Below are positions 35,723 through 44,530 of a stretch of 64,000 bases of DNA, piece after piece. A program made the position numbers and the translations under genes. Position 1 is the stretch's first letter, and each line of letters starts with the position of its first letter. The notes under the pieces were generated by a model that had not been told where the DNA came from, did not search any database, and saw only the letters and a list, made by a program, of their open reading frames with translations. The stretch covers positions 930,001 through 994,000 of the forward strand of contig NZ_CP119794.1 of assembly GCF_029338315.1 (NCBI RefSeq), written 5' to 3'. The stretch comes from Haloarcula regularis. GTDB taxonomy: Archaea; Halobacteriota; Halobacteria; Halobacteriales; Haloarculaceae.

Positions 35723-37468
35723 TCACCCACTCGTGACGTTCAGTTTGTTCTCCGAGATGTGGAGATAGGTCAGCCGGATGATGTTGGTCTGGGGCGGGAT
35801 GGCGCGCTGGCCCAGGAGCGCCTGGTCGTAGTGGACCGTCCCGCCGTTGTCCAGTTCGACGTTGCCGGCGACGATGCCGCCGTAGAGATGTGCCTTGCCG
35901 ATGTAGACGTCGCTCGACCCGGTGATGCCTGCGGGCGCGTAGATGACGCCCTCGTAGCGGATGGTCGAGGAACTCGACCCGCTGATGTGGGCCGCGAAGT
36001 CGGACTTGCCGTAGAGCCAGAACTGCGAGGCGTTCTGGTTGTCCGCCACGTCGACGACGCCGCCGGAGTTCGGTATCGAGAAGTGGGCGTCTCCGTTCGT
36101 CGTTTTACCCTGGACGAACACGCGAACCTCCCCGTCTCCGATCACTTCGATGCGGCCGTCCTGCTTGAGTTCCACGTAGTCACGGACCGCGATGACGATA
36201 TCTCCGGACCCGGTGTCGAGCGTCAACGTATCGTCGTCGAGCGTCAGCCTGTCGAGGTAGTAGACGCCCTCGGTGAGCGTCTGGTCGCCGCTGTCGAGCG
36301 TGTCGCTCGTGATGGGGACGCCGGCGTCGCCGTTGTCGTTGTCGGCGCTCGCGTTGTCGACCTGCTGCTGGACAAAGCCGTCGATGGGAGCGGCGCCGTC
36401 GACGCCGCCGATCTGGGAGACGCTCCCCTCGACAGTGCCCTGTATCTTCTTGCTCGAGGTGTACTCGACGCTGCCGTTGACCCGCCCGCTCCCCTTGACC
36501 TCGACGCGGTCGCCGGAGCGGATCGACCCGTTGACCTCGCTGTTGCCCGTGACCACGACGTCGCCCGCGGTGGTGACGGTGCCGAAGGCACCCCTGGTGT
36601 CGGCGTACGCGCCCGTCCCCACCGAGGAGTCGTAGCTGTCGGTCCGGGCGGGGTCGCCACCGTTGCCCGAGAGGCGAATCTCGCCGCCGGCGGCCGTCGC
36701 GGCGACGGCACTGGTCACCTCCCGCGGGCCGGTCGGGACCGTCAGCGTGGCGGTGACCCGCTGGTTCGGGTGGTCGTAAGAGGCCTTGCCGTCGGTCCGC
36801 TCCTCGAAGTACCGGCCCCAGGCGCGGTAGTACTCGCTGGTGACGGTGACGTTGACGACGCCGGTCTCGAGGGGGTTCGTCCGGTCGGCGCTCGCGTCGG
36901 GGTAGACCTGGGTCGTCTCGTCGCGGGTCAGCGAGGCCCGGCCGGACAACGTCGTGTCGCCGGAGACGGTGATCAACGGGAGCGTCAGCGTCGCGTCGCG
37001 GTAGTAGAACTCCGGCGGCGAGACCATCACGGTCCCGTTCCGGGACTGCTTCCAGACGCCGCCGCCCTGGTAGGCGACCTGGCGGTCCTCGTTCTCGTAG
37101 ACGACGGCGCCGAGCGGGACGTCGAGCAGGGTCGTCGTGGTCGCCGGGTCCGCAGAGGTGTTCGTGATGGTGATCTCCATCCGACCGGCCCCGCCGTCGA
37201 CGCGGTACCGGGCGCCCTGGACCCGCGAGAGCGACACCTGCCGGCCGTTCGAAGCGCCCAGCGCGACCATCGCCGCCTCGGAGTCCAGCTGTGTCATCAC
37301 TTTCTCCGAGCGCGAGACGTCCAGTCCAGCCTCGGTGTCGGTGAGCGCCGTCGCGCCCAGCCCAACGACCAGCGTCGACCCGACGATAACCATACTGAAT
37401 GCGAGCAACAGTCCGAGCGGCGCGGACTGCGCGCGCTGTCGACCCTCGCGGCGACGCCAACCGGTCAT
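35723..37468 (-). CDS. Large pilin-like beta-repeat protein A
   Basis: A 581-residue exported protein. The N-terminus has REGRQRAQSAPLGLLLAFSM, a basic patch followed by a hydrophobic helix, like class III signals. Residues about 50-240 form a beta domain with MVSPPEFYYRDATLTLPLI and YYRAWGRYFEERTDGKASYD. Residues about 285-350 hold short repeated strands (VVVTGNSEVNGSIRSGDRVE, VKGSGRVNGSVEYTSSKKIQ) resembling a bactofilin-like beta-helix. The C-terminal DUF7305-like part has ALLGQRAIPPQTNIIRLTYL. Possible adhesin or pilus cap. It is a tandem paralogue of the gene at 37628. Confidence 0.7.
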   Translation of the reverse strand: MTGWRRREGRQRAQSAPLGLLLAFSMVIVGSTLVVGLGATALTDTEAGLDVSRSEKVMTQLDSEAAMVALGASNGRQVSLSRVQGARYRVDGGAGRMEITITNTSADPATTTTLLDVPLGAVVYENEDRQVAYQGGGVWKQSRNGTVMVSPPEFYYRDATLTLPLITVSGDTTLSGRASLTRDETTQVYPDASADRTNPLETGVVNVTVTSEYYRAWGRYFEERTDGKASYDHPNQRVTATLTVPTGPREVTSAVAATAAGGEIRLSGNGGDPARTDSYDSSVGTGAYADTRGAFGTVTTAGDVVVTGNSEVNGSIRSGDRVEVKGSGRVNGSVEYTSSKKIQGTVEGSVSQIGGVDGAAPIDGFVQQQVDNASADNDNGDAGVPITSDTLDSGDQTLTEGVYYLDRLTLDDDTLTLDTGSGDIVIAVRDYVELKQDGRIEVIGDGEVRVFVQGKTTNGDAHFSIPNSGGVVDVADNQNASQFWLYGKSDFAAHISGSSSSTIRYEGVIYAPAGITGSSDVYIGKAHLYGGIVAGNVELDNGGTVHYDQALLGQRAIPPQTNIIRLTYLHISENKLNVTSG

Positions 37469-37472
37469 TGCC

Positions 37473-37502
37473 GCTCCTTTGTTATCATGTGTGATAAATT
37501 AA
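37473..37502 (-). promoter_or_regulatory. TATA box, shared motif and ribosome site of large pilin-like gene A
   Basis: TTAATTTATC lies about 29 nt before the ATG at 37468, and AAAGGAGC about 5 nt before it. The upstream GCCACT block also occurs before the paralogue. Confidence 0.5.
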
Positions 37503-37627
37503 GTGGCCATCTACCGAATTCGTGCTTAATTGAAACGCCAGCGGGAATATATACTCGACGCCCCGGCTATCAGACGTGAAACCTCGTGTCGGCCCCCCTC
37601 AGACGAGCCGACACCGGTCCCCGACAG

Positions 37628-39412
37628 TCAATCCTCGAACCGCACCGTGTTCTCGGAGACGTGCACGTACGTGATCTTCACGACGTTCGCACTCCGACTG
37701 ACGACCTGCGTGTCTCCGAGTGCCCGGTCGTAGTGGATGCGGCCCTTGGTGTCGATATTCACGTCACCGGAGACGATGCCGCCGTAGACGTCCCCGTTTT
37801 CGACCCGGAAGCCCCCAGGGCCGTCAGCGCCGACAGGAGCCCAGAGCACGCCGGTGAACTGACCCCCGTTCACCGATGCGTTGAACGTGTCGTTCGCGTA
37901 GAAGCGAAGCTGTGGGGCGTCGTCGCCGGGGACGGAGACCGTGCCACCGTGGACTCTGAGACCGGCATCGCGCCAGCCCGAGACGCTCACCTTCCCGTCG
38001 CTCGGGTTCGACCCCATCGTCCGGACGTAGACGTTGACGCGGTTGTCCCCCTGGACGTCGATGGTGCCGCTCACGTCGACGTACTCGTCGACGACGATGG
38101 TGATCGCGCCATCGTCCGTGTCGAGCTCCAGCGTCTCGCCGCTGGCGAGGTCGATGCGCTCGAGGTGGTACCGGCCCCCGTTCTCGATCGTGACCGTCGA
38201 CCGACTCGAGAAGTCGAGCGTGGGGTCCGGTCCGCTCGTTATCGCGTCGTAGCTGTCGTTGGCGTCGTCGTTGTCGTTGTCGTCGGCCACCTCTTTCCCC
38301 ATCGTGGCGACGAAGCTATTCAGCGGTGACCGCGTGCTGACACCGGATATCTGCTCCTCGCTATTGTACGTGGCGCTCCCGGACGCGGAGAAGCTGTTCG
38401 TCCAGTAGATATCGCCGTTGATGTCGGCGTTGCCGGTGATGTCGACGTCGGACCCCGACCGAATGTTCCCGTTGAAGTTTGCGTTGCCCTGATAGTCGAC
38501 GTAGCCGCCGAACGTGACGTTCCCGTTCGACCCCGTGGCGCCCGAGGAGTATTGTGAACAGTAGTCGCCCGGCTCCGACGAGTTGTAGCTGTCGGTGTAG
38601 AACGGGTTCGGTCCGGGCGGGTCCCCACAGGGACGCCCCCCGTTGCCCTGGACGTTGAGACTACCGGACGAGAGTCCGGCCACGGCCGATGTGAGTTTGG
38701 TGTTCCCGATGGGCGTCACCAGGTCGATGGTCACCCGTTCGTTGGGCGGGTCGTAACTGACCTCCCCGTCGGTCCGCGTCTCGAAGTAGTGTCCCCACGC
38801 CCGGTAGTAGTCGCTCGTTATCGTGACGACGATGGTCCCGTTCTGAATGGGGTTCGAGACGTCTACCTCGTTGGCTTTGGTCCGTCGAACCGACGCTGTC
38901 TCGCTCAGCGAGGAGTCACCCTCGACACTGATGATCGGGAACGTCAGCGTCGCGTTCCGGTAGTGAAACTCCGGCGGCGAGATCATCACCGACCCGCCGT
39001 CCGTCGCTTTCCAGACGCCACCGCCCTGATATGCGAGGGTGTTGCTCGCCCCAGTTGTGCGGACCGAACCGAGGTCACGGTCGACGAGCGTGACAGTTCC
39101 ACTCGGTTTCTCGTGCTCGACAGTGACGTGCCCGGCTGTCTCGTCCAATACGTATCCATCGTTCACCCCACTCGGGATGTGGACAGTCCGAGCGTTCGAA
39201 CTGCCGAGCGCGACCAGCGCCGTCTCGGAATCCAGCTGCGTCAGGGCTTGCTCCGACCGTTCGTTTGCCAGCTGATCTTGCGTCGTCGCAATTGCTCCAG
39301 ACCCCAGCGCGACGACAGCCGTCGCGCCGATAAACATCACTGCAAACACCAGCAGGAGGCCCAGGGGTGCGCTCTGTGCGCGGGTTCCCAACTGAGGCTC
39401 TCTGGACCCCAT
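37628..39412 (-). CDS. Large pilin-like beta-repeat protein B
   Basis: A 594-residue paralogue of the protein encoded at 35723. The N-terminus TRAQSAPLGLLLVFAVMFIG precedes a hydrophobic helix. Shared blocks include MISPPEFHYRNATLTFPIIS, YYRAWGHYFETRTDGEVSYD and GSDVDITGNADINGDIYWTN, with C-terminal RALGDTQVVSRSANVVKITY. Two cysteines flank GGRPCGDPPGPNPFY and GDYCSQYSSG, an insertion not in copy A. Overall similarity looks moderate, so the duplication is old or fast-evolving. Likely secreted and tethered by its N-terminal helix. Confidence 0.7.
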   Translation of the reverse strand: MGSREPQLGTRAQSAPLGLLLVFAVMFIGATAVVALGSGAIATTQDQLANERSEQALTQLDSETALVALGSSNARTVHIPSGVNDGYVLDETAGHVTVEHEKPSGTVTLVDRDLGSVRTTGASNTLAYQGGGVWKATDGGSVMISPPEFHYRNATLTFPIISVEGDSSLSETASVRRTKANEVDVSNPIQNGTIVVTITSDYYRAWGHYFETRTDGEVSYDPPNERVTIDLVTPIGNTKLTSAVAGLSSGSLNVQGNGGRPCGDPPGPNPFYTDSYNSSEPGDYCSQYSSGATGSNGNVTFGGYVDYQGNANFNGNIRSGSDVDITGNADINGDIYWTNSFSASGSATYNSEEQISGVSTRSPLNSFVATMGKEVADDNDNDDANDSYDAITSGPDPTLDFSSRSTVTIENGGRYHLERIDLASGETLELDTDDGAITIVVDEYVDVSGTIDVQGDNRVNVYVRTMGSNPSDGKVSVSGWRDAGLRVHGGTVSVPGDDAPQLRFYANDTFNASVNGGQFTGVLWAPVGADGPGGFRVENGDVYGGIVSGDVNIDTKGRIHYDRALGDTQVVSRSANVVKITYVHVSENTVRFED

Positions 39413-39415
39413 AGT

Positions 39416-39455
39416 TCTTATACCATTCTATTGCTCACCTAATAAGTTCAGTGGC
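39416..39455 (-). promoter_or_regulatory. Promoter of large pilin-like gene B
   Basis: AACTTATT (39441-39448) lies about 33 nt before the ATG at 39412, with TATAAGAA (39416-39423) nearer the start. Upstream AGCCACTGAACTTATT resembles GGCCACTTAATTTATC before paralogue A. Confidence 0.45.
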
Positions 39456-39524
39456 TCCGCTATCACTTTCGAGACTTGCCGACGATCACCAGCCGCGAGC
39501 GCCCTTCAGAAGGACGTGGTCGGG

Positions 39525-40073
39525 TCACTCGTACGTGACGGTAGTCTGTGACGGAACCGGCTGCAGGACGTAACTCGTGGCAGCACCGCGCTGGGCGGGA
39601 CGGAGGCCTGCCGTGACGATGGTGGCGTCGCCGGTCCGGACCTCGAACGGCTCGCCGAACGTCAGTGGACCGTCGTCGGGCGTCGTAACCACCGCCTCGC
39701 GGCCGTCTGTCAGTGCGGCGTCGATGCCGGCGACCACGAGCTTGAGATAGACGTACTGGCCCGTCATCAGCTCCTGTTCGAACGCGAAGGCGGTCCCGTC
39801 GTCGGCTACCTCGACCAGGTCCACCGACACGTCCTCGACAGAAAAGAGCAACTCGGCGCCCTCGTGTTCCTCCGTTTCGGTGGCAGCTGCCGCCGGGAGC
39901 ACGCGCAACTCGCTGACCGTGACGACACAGGATTCGAAGTCCGCGACGGCACCCGAGTCGTCCCGGAACCGCGTCACGAGGAGCCCCGTCTCGCCGTCCC
40001 GACCGGGACAGCCCGCGAGCGCACCGCTGCCGGCCACGAAGCCGGCCGTCCGGAGGAAGTCACGGCGCTGCAT
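39525..40073 (-). CDS. TAT lipoprotein with DUF4382 domain
   Basis: A 182-residue exported protein. The twin-arginine signal MQRRDFLRTAGFVAG is followed by the lipobox LAGC (Cys22). The mature part (TGLLVTRFRDDSGAVADFES, VEDVSVDLVEVADDGTAFAF, YVYLKLVVAGIDAALTDGRE) matches the DUF4382 beta-sandwich layout, which is common in haloarchaeal and bacterial surface proteins. The function is unknown. The start at 40073 is preferred to longer upstream frames. Confidence 0.75.
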   Translation of the reverse strand: MQRRDFLRTAGFVAGSGALAGCPGRDGETGLLVTRFRDDSGAVADFESCVVTVSELRVLPAAAATETEEHEGAELLFSVEDVSVDLVEVADDGTAFAFEQELMTGQYVYLKLVVAGIDAALTDGREAVVTTPDDGPLTFGEPFEVRTGDATIVTAGLRPAQRGAATSYVLQPVPSQTTVTYE

Positions 40074-40301
40074 AGCGTGGAGGTACACGAGTCCATTATA
40101 AATGTCTGCTGCCCGCTCCCGCGAGATAGAAACCGTTTTGTCGGGCCGGCGACCAGGTCCCGGTGGGAACAGCACGACCGCAAATCTGACACGCCGCGGG
40201 CTTCCGCGGCTCGGGATTGCGGCCGTGTTCGGCATCAGCCGATGCCAATACGCCTCGCTACCGGTTAGCGACGAGCGGTCTGTGCCGTTCCAACCAGAAC
40301 T
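40074..40301. other. Divergent promoter region before the S15 operon
   Basis: 228 nt with AT-rich patches near 40096-40115 (toward the lipoprotein gene) and near 40255-40275. No gene or repeat seen. Confidence 0.4.
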
Positions 40302-40766
40302 ATGGCACGAATGCACACACGCCGCCGCGGCTCGTCCGACTCGGACAAGCCCGTGGCAGACGAACCCCCGGAGTGGAGCGACGTCGACGAGGACGCCATC
40401 GAGGCACGCGTCGTCGAACTCGCCGAACAGGGCCACTCGCCCAGCGAGATCGGCCTGCAACTGCGCGACGAGGGCGTTCAGGGCACTCCCGTCCCGAACG
40501 TCAAACTCGCGACCGGCAAGAAGGTGACCGAGATCCTCGAGGCAAACGACGCCGACCCCGACCTCCCCGAGGACCTCCGCAACCTCATGGAGCGCGCCGT
40601 GCGCCTCCGCGAGCACATGGACGAGAACCCAGGCGACCACCAGAACAAGCGTGCGCTCCAGAACACGCAGTCGAAGATCCGCCGGCTCGTCGACTACTAC
40701 CGCGGTGACGAGCTCGACGAAGACTTCACGTACAGCTACGACACCGCCGTCGAGCTCCTCGAGTGA
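40302..40766 (+). CDS. rps15: 30S ribosomal protein S15
   Basis: A 154-residue archaeal uS15. It has MARMHTRRRGSSDSDKPV, IEARVVELAEQGHSPSEIG, LRDEGVQGTPVPNVKLATGK and a C-terminal KRALQNTQSKIRRLVDYYRG, all family hallmarks. It binds 16S rRNA in the platform of the small subunit. It is the first gene of a coupled cluster whose next start overlaps its stop (TGATG). Confidence 0.95.
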   Translation: MARMHTRRRGSSDSDKPVADEPPEWSDVDEDAIEARVVELAEQGHSPSEIGLQLRDEGVQGTPVPNVKLATGKKVTEILEANDADPDLPEDLRNLMERAVRLREHMDENPGDHQNKRALQNTQSKIRRLVDYYRGDELDEDFTYSYDTAVELLE

Positions 40767-41884
40767 TGTCGGTGACCGGTCGGGACAGCGCGCCGGCAAC
40801 CGCCGCCAGTGACCTCGCCGCGTCGCTGCGTGAGGCCGCCTTCGTGCGCCTCGTCAGCGGCGCATCCGGCGCGTCGCTGGCCGCGACTGGCGTCCTGGCG
40901 CGGGCGCTCGACGACGACGGCACGCCGTTCCAGGCGAGCGTCGTCGGGCCCTTCGCCGACCCCGACCGGACCACCGACGCCGACTGCGTGGTCGCGCTCG
41001 GCCACACCGGCCCGAACGCGGACGTCACGGTCACCGACCGGGTGGCCGCGACGGCCTTCGAGACCGCCCGGGAACTCGACGCGACGACGTCTCCGACCCT
41101 CGCGCTCGCCGGCACGCTCGCCGCGGGCCAGGTCGACGGGACGGTCGCGGAAGCGGCCGAGCGCGCTGGCCTCGAACGCAGGCCCGGCGTCGCCGTCCCC
41201 CTGGCGGACCTCGCCGACGGACTGGCCCACACGACGCTCCTGTCGGGGCCGTTCTCCGGCGACGAGGAGCGGGCGCGGGCGGCACTCGCCGACCTCGACC
41301 TGCCTGCCTCACCGTCCGACGACGACCACCGGCGCGTCGCGTCGCTGGTCGCACTGGCGGTGACGGGCGCCGAGACAGCGTCGGACCGCGCCGCGACGGC
41401 AATCCAGCGGGCACTCCGGCCTTACGCCGGCGGCCCGTTCGAGACGGTCGGCGGCTACGCCGACGTCCTCGACGCCGCCGCCAGGACGCGGCCCGGGACC
41501 GCCATCGCGCTGGCACTGGGCCACGACAGCGTCCGCGAGGACGCGCTGGCCGCGTGGCGACGACACGCGAGTCGCGCCCACGAGGCCGTCCGCGAGGCGA
41601 CGACCGGCCGCTACGAGGGGCTGTTCGTCGCTCGCGGCGACGCGATGCCCGTCGGCACCGTCGCACGCCTCGTCGCGGACTTCCGTTCGCCCGAACCCGT
41701 CACCCTCGTCGTCACGGACGGCGAGGCGGCGGTCCGGGCCACCGACGGACGGGACGTGACTGCGCCGCTGCGGGCCGCCACCGACGCCGTCGGCGGCCGC
41801 ACCGTCGCGACGGACGCCGGCGCGCGCGCGCAGTTCGACGTCTCCACGGCCGACCTCATCGAAGCGTTCCGGGAGGCCCTATGA
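40766..41884 (+). CDS. Degenerate RecJ/DHH-like protein between S15 and Pcc1
   Basis: A 372-residue protein in the position that haloarchaea occupy with a gene called exonuclease RecJ (from memory). It starts MSVTGRDSAPATAASDLAAS. A DHH-like alpha/beta half is visible (GASGASLAATGVLARAL, VVALGHTGPNADVTVTDR), and a DHHA1-like C-terminal half (GLFVARGDAMPVGTVARLVA, AGARAQFDVSTADLIEAF), but no intact DHH triad or metal-binding DxD can be seen. Nuclease activity is therefore doubtful; it may be structural, as with GINS/CMG-associated RecJ relatives. Overlaps both neighbours by one to four bases. Confidence 0.7.
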   Translation: MSVTGRDSAPATAASDLAASLREAAFVRLVSGASGASLAATGVLARALDDDGTPFQASVVGPFADPDRTTDADCVVALGHTGPNADVTVTDRVAATAFETARELDATTSPTLALAGTLAAGQVDGTVAEAAERAGLERRPGVAVPLADLADGLAHTTLLSGPFSGDEERARAALADLDLPASPSDDDHRRVASLVALAVTGAETASDRAATAIQRALRPYAGGPFETVGGYADVLDAAARTRPGTAIALALGHDSVREDALAAWRRHASRAHEAVREATTGRYEGLFVARGDAMPVGTVARLVADFRSPEPVTLVVTDGEAAVRATDGRDVTAPLRAATDAVGGRTVATDAGARAQFDVSTADLIEAFREAL

Positions 41885-42120
41885 GACGCGCCGAGGTCCG
41901 CACGACCCACGGGTCAGCCGACGCCGCAGCGCGCGTCGCGGCCGCACTCCGGCCCGACAACACCGACGAGATGGACACGCGCGTCGACGACGACGCCGTC
42001 GTGACCACCGTCGAGCGCGAGACCACGAGCGGCCTGCAGTCGACCGTCGACGACTACGTCGTCAACCTCCGCGTCGCAGCACAGCTTACGAACGACACCA
42101 CAGAATCCAACCATGAGTGA
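41881..42120 (+). CDS. pcc1: KEOPS complex subunit Pcc1
   Basis: A 79-residue protein, small alpha/beta fold (RRAEVRTTHGSADAAARVAA, MDTRVDDDAVVTTVERETTS, LQSTVDDYVVNLRVAAQL), the size and pattern of Pcc1. Pcc1 dimers scaffold the KEOPS complex (Kae1, Bud32, Cgi121) that makes N6-threonylcarbamoyl-adenosine in tRNAs reading ANN codons. ATG overlaps the upstream stop (ATGA). The stop overlaps the S3Ae start by 8 nt. The other KEOPS genes are not here. Confidence 0.85.
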   Translation: MRRAEVRTTHGSADAAARVAAALRPDNTDEMDTRVDDDAVVTTVERETTSGLQSTVDDYVVNLRVAAQLTNDTTESNHE

Positions 42121-42757
42121 ACGAAGCGTCTCCAAGCGCAAGCAGCAAAAGCGGTGGTACACCGTGCTCGCTCCCGAACAGTTCGATCGGGAGGAGCTCG
42201 GCCGTACACCCGCAGACGAACCGGACCAGGTGCTCGGTCGCACCATCGAAACCACGCTGGGCGAACTGAACAACGACGCCAGCGAGAACAACACGAAGCT
42301 GACCTTCAAGATCAACGAGGTCGCGAGCGACTCCGCGTACACGGAGTTCGTCAAGCACGAACTGACGCGGGACTACCTGCGCTCGCTCGTCCGCCGCGGC
42401 TCCTCGAAGGTCGAAGCCTTCGTCACCGTGCTGACGACGGACGACTACCGCGTCCAGATCCAGCCGGTTGCCGTCACGACCAAGAAGGCCGACGCCTCCC
42501 AGGAGAAGGCCATCCGCCGGACGATGATCGACCTCATCGAGGAGACGGCAAAGGACCGCACCTTCGAGGAGGTCGTCGACAGCGTCGTCGAGGGACGGCT
42601 CTCCTCGGCCATCTACGGCGAGGCCAAGGACATCTACCCCCTGCGCCGCGTCGAGATACAGAAGACCACCCTCGAGGCCCGTCCCGAGGAAGTCGCCGCC
42701 GAGGAAGAGGCCGCCGTCGACGTCGACGAGGAGGACGTCGACGTCGAGGAAGCCTGA
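42113..42757 (+). CDS. rps3ae: 30S ribosomal protein S3Ae (eS1)
   Basis: A 214-residue archaeal/eukaryotic-type eS1 protein. It has RSVSKRKQQKRWYTVLAPEQ, FDREELGRTPADEPDQVLGR, LTFKINEVASDSAYTEFVKH, TRDYLRSLVRRGSSKVEAFV and VVEGRLSSAIYGEAKDIYPL, then an acidic tail. It sits at the platform near the mRNA exit. Last gene of the S15-RecJ-like-Pcc1-S3Ae cluster. Confidence 0.95.
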   Translation: MSERSVSKRKQQKRWYTVLAPEQFDREELGRTPADEPDQVLGRTIETTLGELNNDASENNTKLTFKINEVASDSAYTEFVKHELTRDYLRSLVRRGSSKVEAFVTVLTTDDYRVQIQPVAVTTKKADASQEKAIRRTMIDLIEETAKDRTFEEVVDSVVEGRLSSAIYGEAKDIYPLRRVEIQKTTLEARPEEVAAEEEAAVDVDEEDVDVEEA

Positions 42758-42845
42758 ATCGGTCGCAACTCACTTTTCTGCGAGCCGGTCGCTACCTGCA
42801 GTCACCACCAGGGACACCGACACAGCGTCGCGAGTCGGGACGTGT

Positions 42846-43271
42846 TCAGTCGGACCCCGAGGTCACGACCACGGTCCCGACCATCCCGCCGCGCTCGTGA
42901 GGGATACAGAAGTAGGGGTACTCCCCCTCGACCTCGAAGGTGTGTTCGTAGGACTGCCCCTCGAAGAGCGTCCCGCGGTTGCTGTTGCCCCAGGACTCGC
43001 GTGCCCGCTCCTCGGACGCGAAGTCGCCCGACGCGAAGAACGCGGCACCGTCGGGCAGCTGGCCCTCGTAGGCCGTGACCGTGTGGCCCTGCTTGCTCGT
43101 GTTCACCCAGGTGAGCGTCGTCCCCGGTTCGACCTCGATGCGCTGTGGCCGGAAGGCCCGCGCCGACATGCCGACGTCGTAGTCCTGGGTCCCGCTGCTG
43201 CCGCCGATACACCCCGCGAGGCCGGCCACCGCGGCCGGTCCGACCGTCCGGAGGAAGGCCCGACGCTCCAT
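42846..43271 (-). CDS. Halocyanin-like blue copper protein
   Basis: A 141-residue TAT lipoprotein: RR signal (MERRAFLRTVGPAAV) and lipobox LAGC (Cys21). The plastocyanin fold carries the type 1 copper ligands: His in TSKQGHTVTAYEG, then Cys, His and Met in YFCIPHERGGMVGTVVV. It carries single electrons outside the membrane, probably to a terminal oxidase such as the one at the left of this window (inference). ATG at 43271. Convergent with S3Ae. Confidence 0.85.
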   Translation of the reverse strand: MERRAFLRTVGPAAVAGLAGCIGGSSGTQDYDVGMSARAFRPQRIEVEPGTTLTWVNTSKQGHTVTAYEGQLPDGAAFFASGDFASEERARESWGNSNRGTLFEGQSYEHTFEVEGEYPYFCIPHERGGMVGTVVVTSGSD

Positions 43272-43322
43272 AGCCGGCCCTGGGGTCTACGCGACTAAAG
43301 ACCGCTCGGTTCGCCGGCCCGA

Positions 43323-44480
43323 TCAATCCCGGAAGGTCAGACCGCCGCGCAGGTCGCGCGCGTCGGCCAGCAGCGCGTCCCGGTCGACGTCGTCCGGACC
43401 GGTCAGCGTGACGTGGCCCATCTTCCGCAGTTCGTAGACCTCGCGCTTGCCGTACCAGTGGAGGTGCGCCCGCGGCGTCGCGAGCACCTCGCGCTCGCCG
43501 TGGAGTTCGGCGGCCTGGCGCTCCTCGACGTCGCCCAGGACGTTGGTCGAGACGGTCGGGTATCGCTGCTCGGTCGACCCGAGCGGGAGGCCAGCGACGG
43601 CCCGGACGTGCTGTTCGAACTGGGAGGTGTGACAGCCCTCGATGGTCCAGTGCCCGGAGTTGTGCGGGCGGGGCGCGATCTCGTTGAGCAGGATCTCGTC
43701 GTCGCTGGTCTGGAACAGTTCGATGCCGAAGACGCCGCGGCCCTCCATCACGTCGAGGACGTCACGGGCCACCTCGCGGGCGCGCTCGCGGACCGTCTCG
43801 TCTGCGCGGGCGGGAGCGACCGACTCCCGGAGGATCTCTTCCTCGTGGATGGTCTCGGTCACCGGGTAGGTGTCGCGCTCGCCGTCGCCCCGACAGCCCA
43901 TCACCGCGAGCTCGCGCTCGAAGTCGACCATCTCCTCGACCATCGCGGGACCGGCGATGGTCTCGATAGCGTCCTCGACGTCCTCGGGGCCCTCGACGGG
44001 GACGTTCCCGCGGCCGTCGTAGCCGCCGGTCCGGGCCTTGAGCATCGCCGGGTAGCCCAGTTCCTCACAGGCGTCCCGGAGGTCGTCGGCCGTCTCGACG
44101 GCGCGGTACTCGGGGACCGGGACGCCGGCCTCGGAGAGGCGGCGCTTCTGGACGAGCTTGTCCTGGATAGTCCGCAGCGTCGCCGGTTTGGGGTGGACCG
44201 GCGTGCCCGTCTCGGCGGCGACGGCCTCGAGGACGTCCGGATCGGCCAGCTCTATCTCGAAGGTGAGGTAATCCGAGCGCTCGGCCAGTTCGCGGAACGT
44301 CTCGCGGTCCTCGAACCCGCCGACCAGCTGGTCGCGGACCACCGGCGCGGCCGGGCAGTCCGGCGTCGGGTCGGCGACGACCAGTTCGAGCCCCAGGGGG
44401 GCCGCGGCCTCCCCCATCATGCGCCCGAGCTGGCCGCCGCCGACCACGCCGACGGTCGGGCCTGGCGAAGTGAGTGTCAT
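43323..44480 (-). CDS. purK: 5-(carboxyamino)imidazole ribonucleotide synthase
   Basis: A 385-residue ATP-grasp enzyme that carboxylates AIR to N5-CAIR with ATP and bicarbonate in purine synthesis. It has VGVVGGGQLGRMMGEAAAP, PATLRTIQDKLVQKRRLSEA, PAMLKARTGGYDGRGNVPVE, VFGIELFQTSDDEILLNEIA and PRPHNSGHWTIEGCHTSQFE, a textbook PurK pattern. ATG at 44480. Its partner PurE is not adjacent but lies 10 kb away (54281). The upstream gene Agl23 runs into this frame only because of a frameshift. Confidence 0.95.
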   Translation of the reverse strand: MTLTSPGPTVGVVGGGQLGRMMGEAAAPLGLELVVADPTPDCPAAPVVRDQLVGGFEDRETFRELAERSDYLTFEIELADPDVLEAVAAETGTPVHPKPATLRTIQDKLVQKRRLSEAGVPVPEYRAVETADDLRDACEELGYPAMLKARTGGYDGRGNVPVEGPEDVEDAIETIAGPAMVEEMVDFERELAVMGCRGDGERDTYPVTETIHEEEILRESVAPARADETVRERAREVARDVLDVMEGRGVFGIELFQTSDDEILLNEIAPRPHNSGHWTIEGCHTSQFEQHVRAVAGLPLGSTEQRYPTVSTNVLGDVEERQAAELHGEREVLATPRAHLHWYGKREVYELRKMGHVTLTGPDDVDRDALLADARDLRGGLTFRD

Positions 44481-44530
44481 GTCGCGGGCTTCCGGGGCGG
44501 CGCGCTTAAGCGTTGACTTCTGACCCGGTC

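Noticed and set aside
35759-37579. 606-codon plus-strand frame opposite the large pilin-like gene A
   Set aside because: Shadow frame; the minus-strand gene has signal helix, sequons and a paralogue, whereas the plus frame has none.
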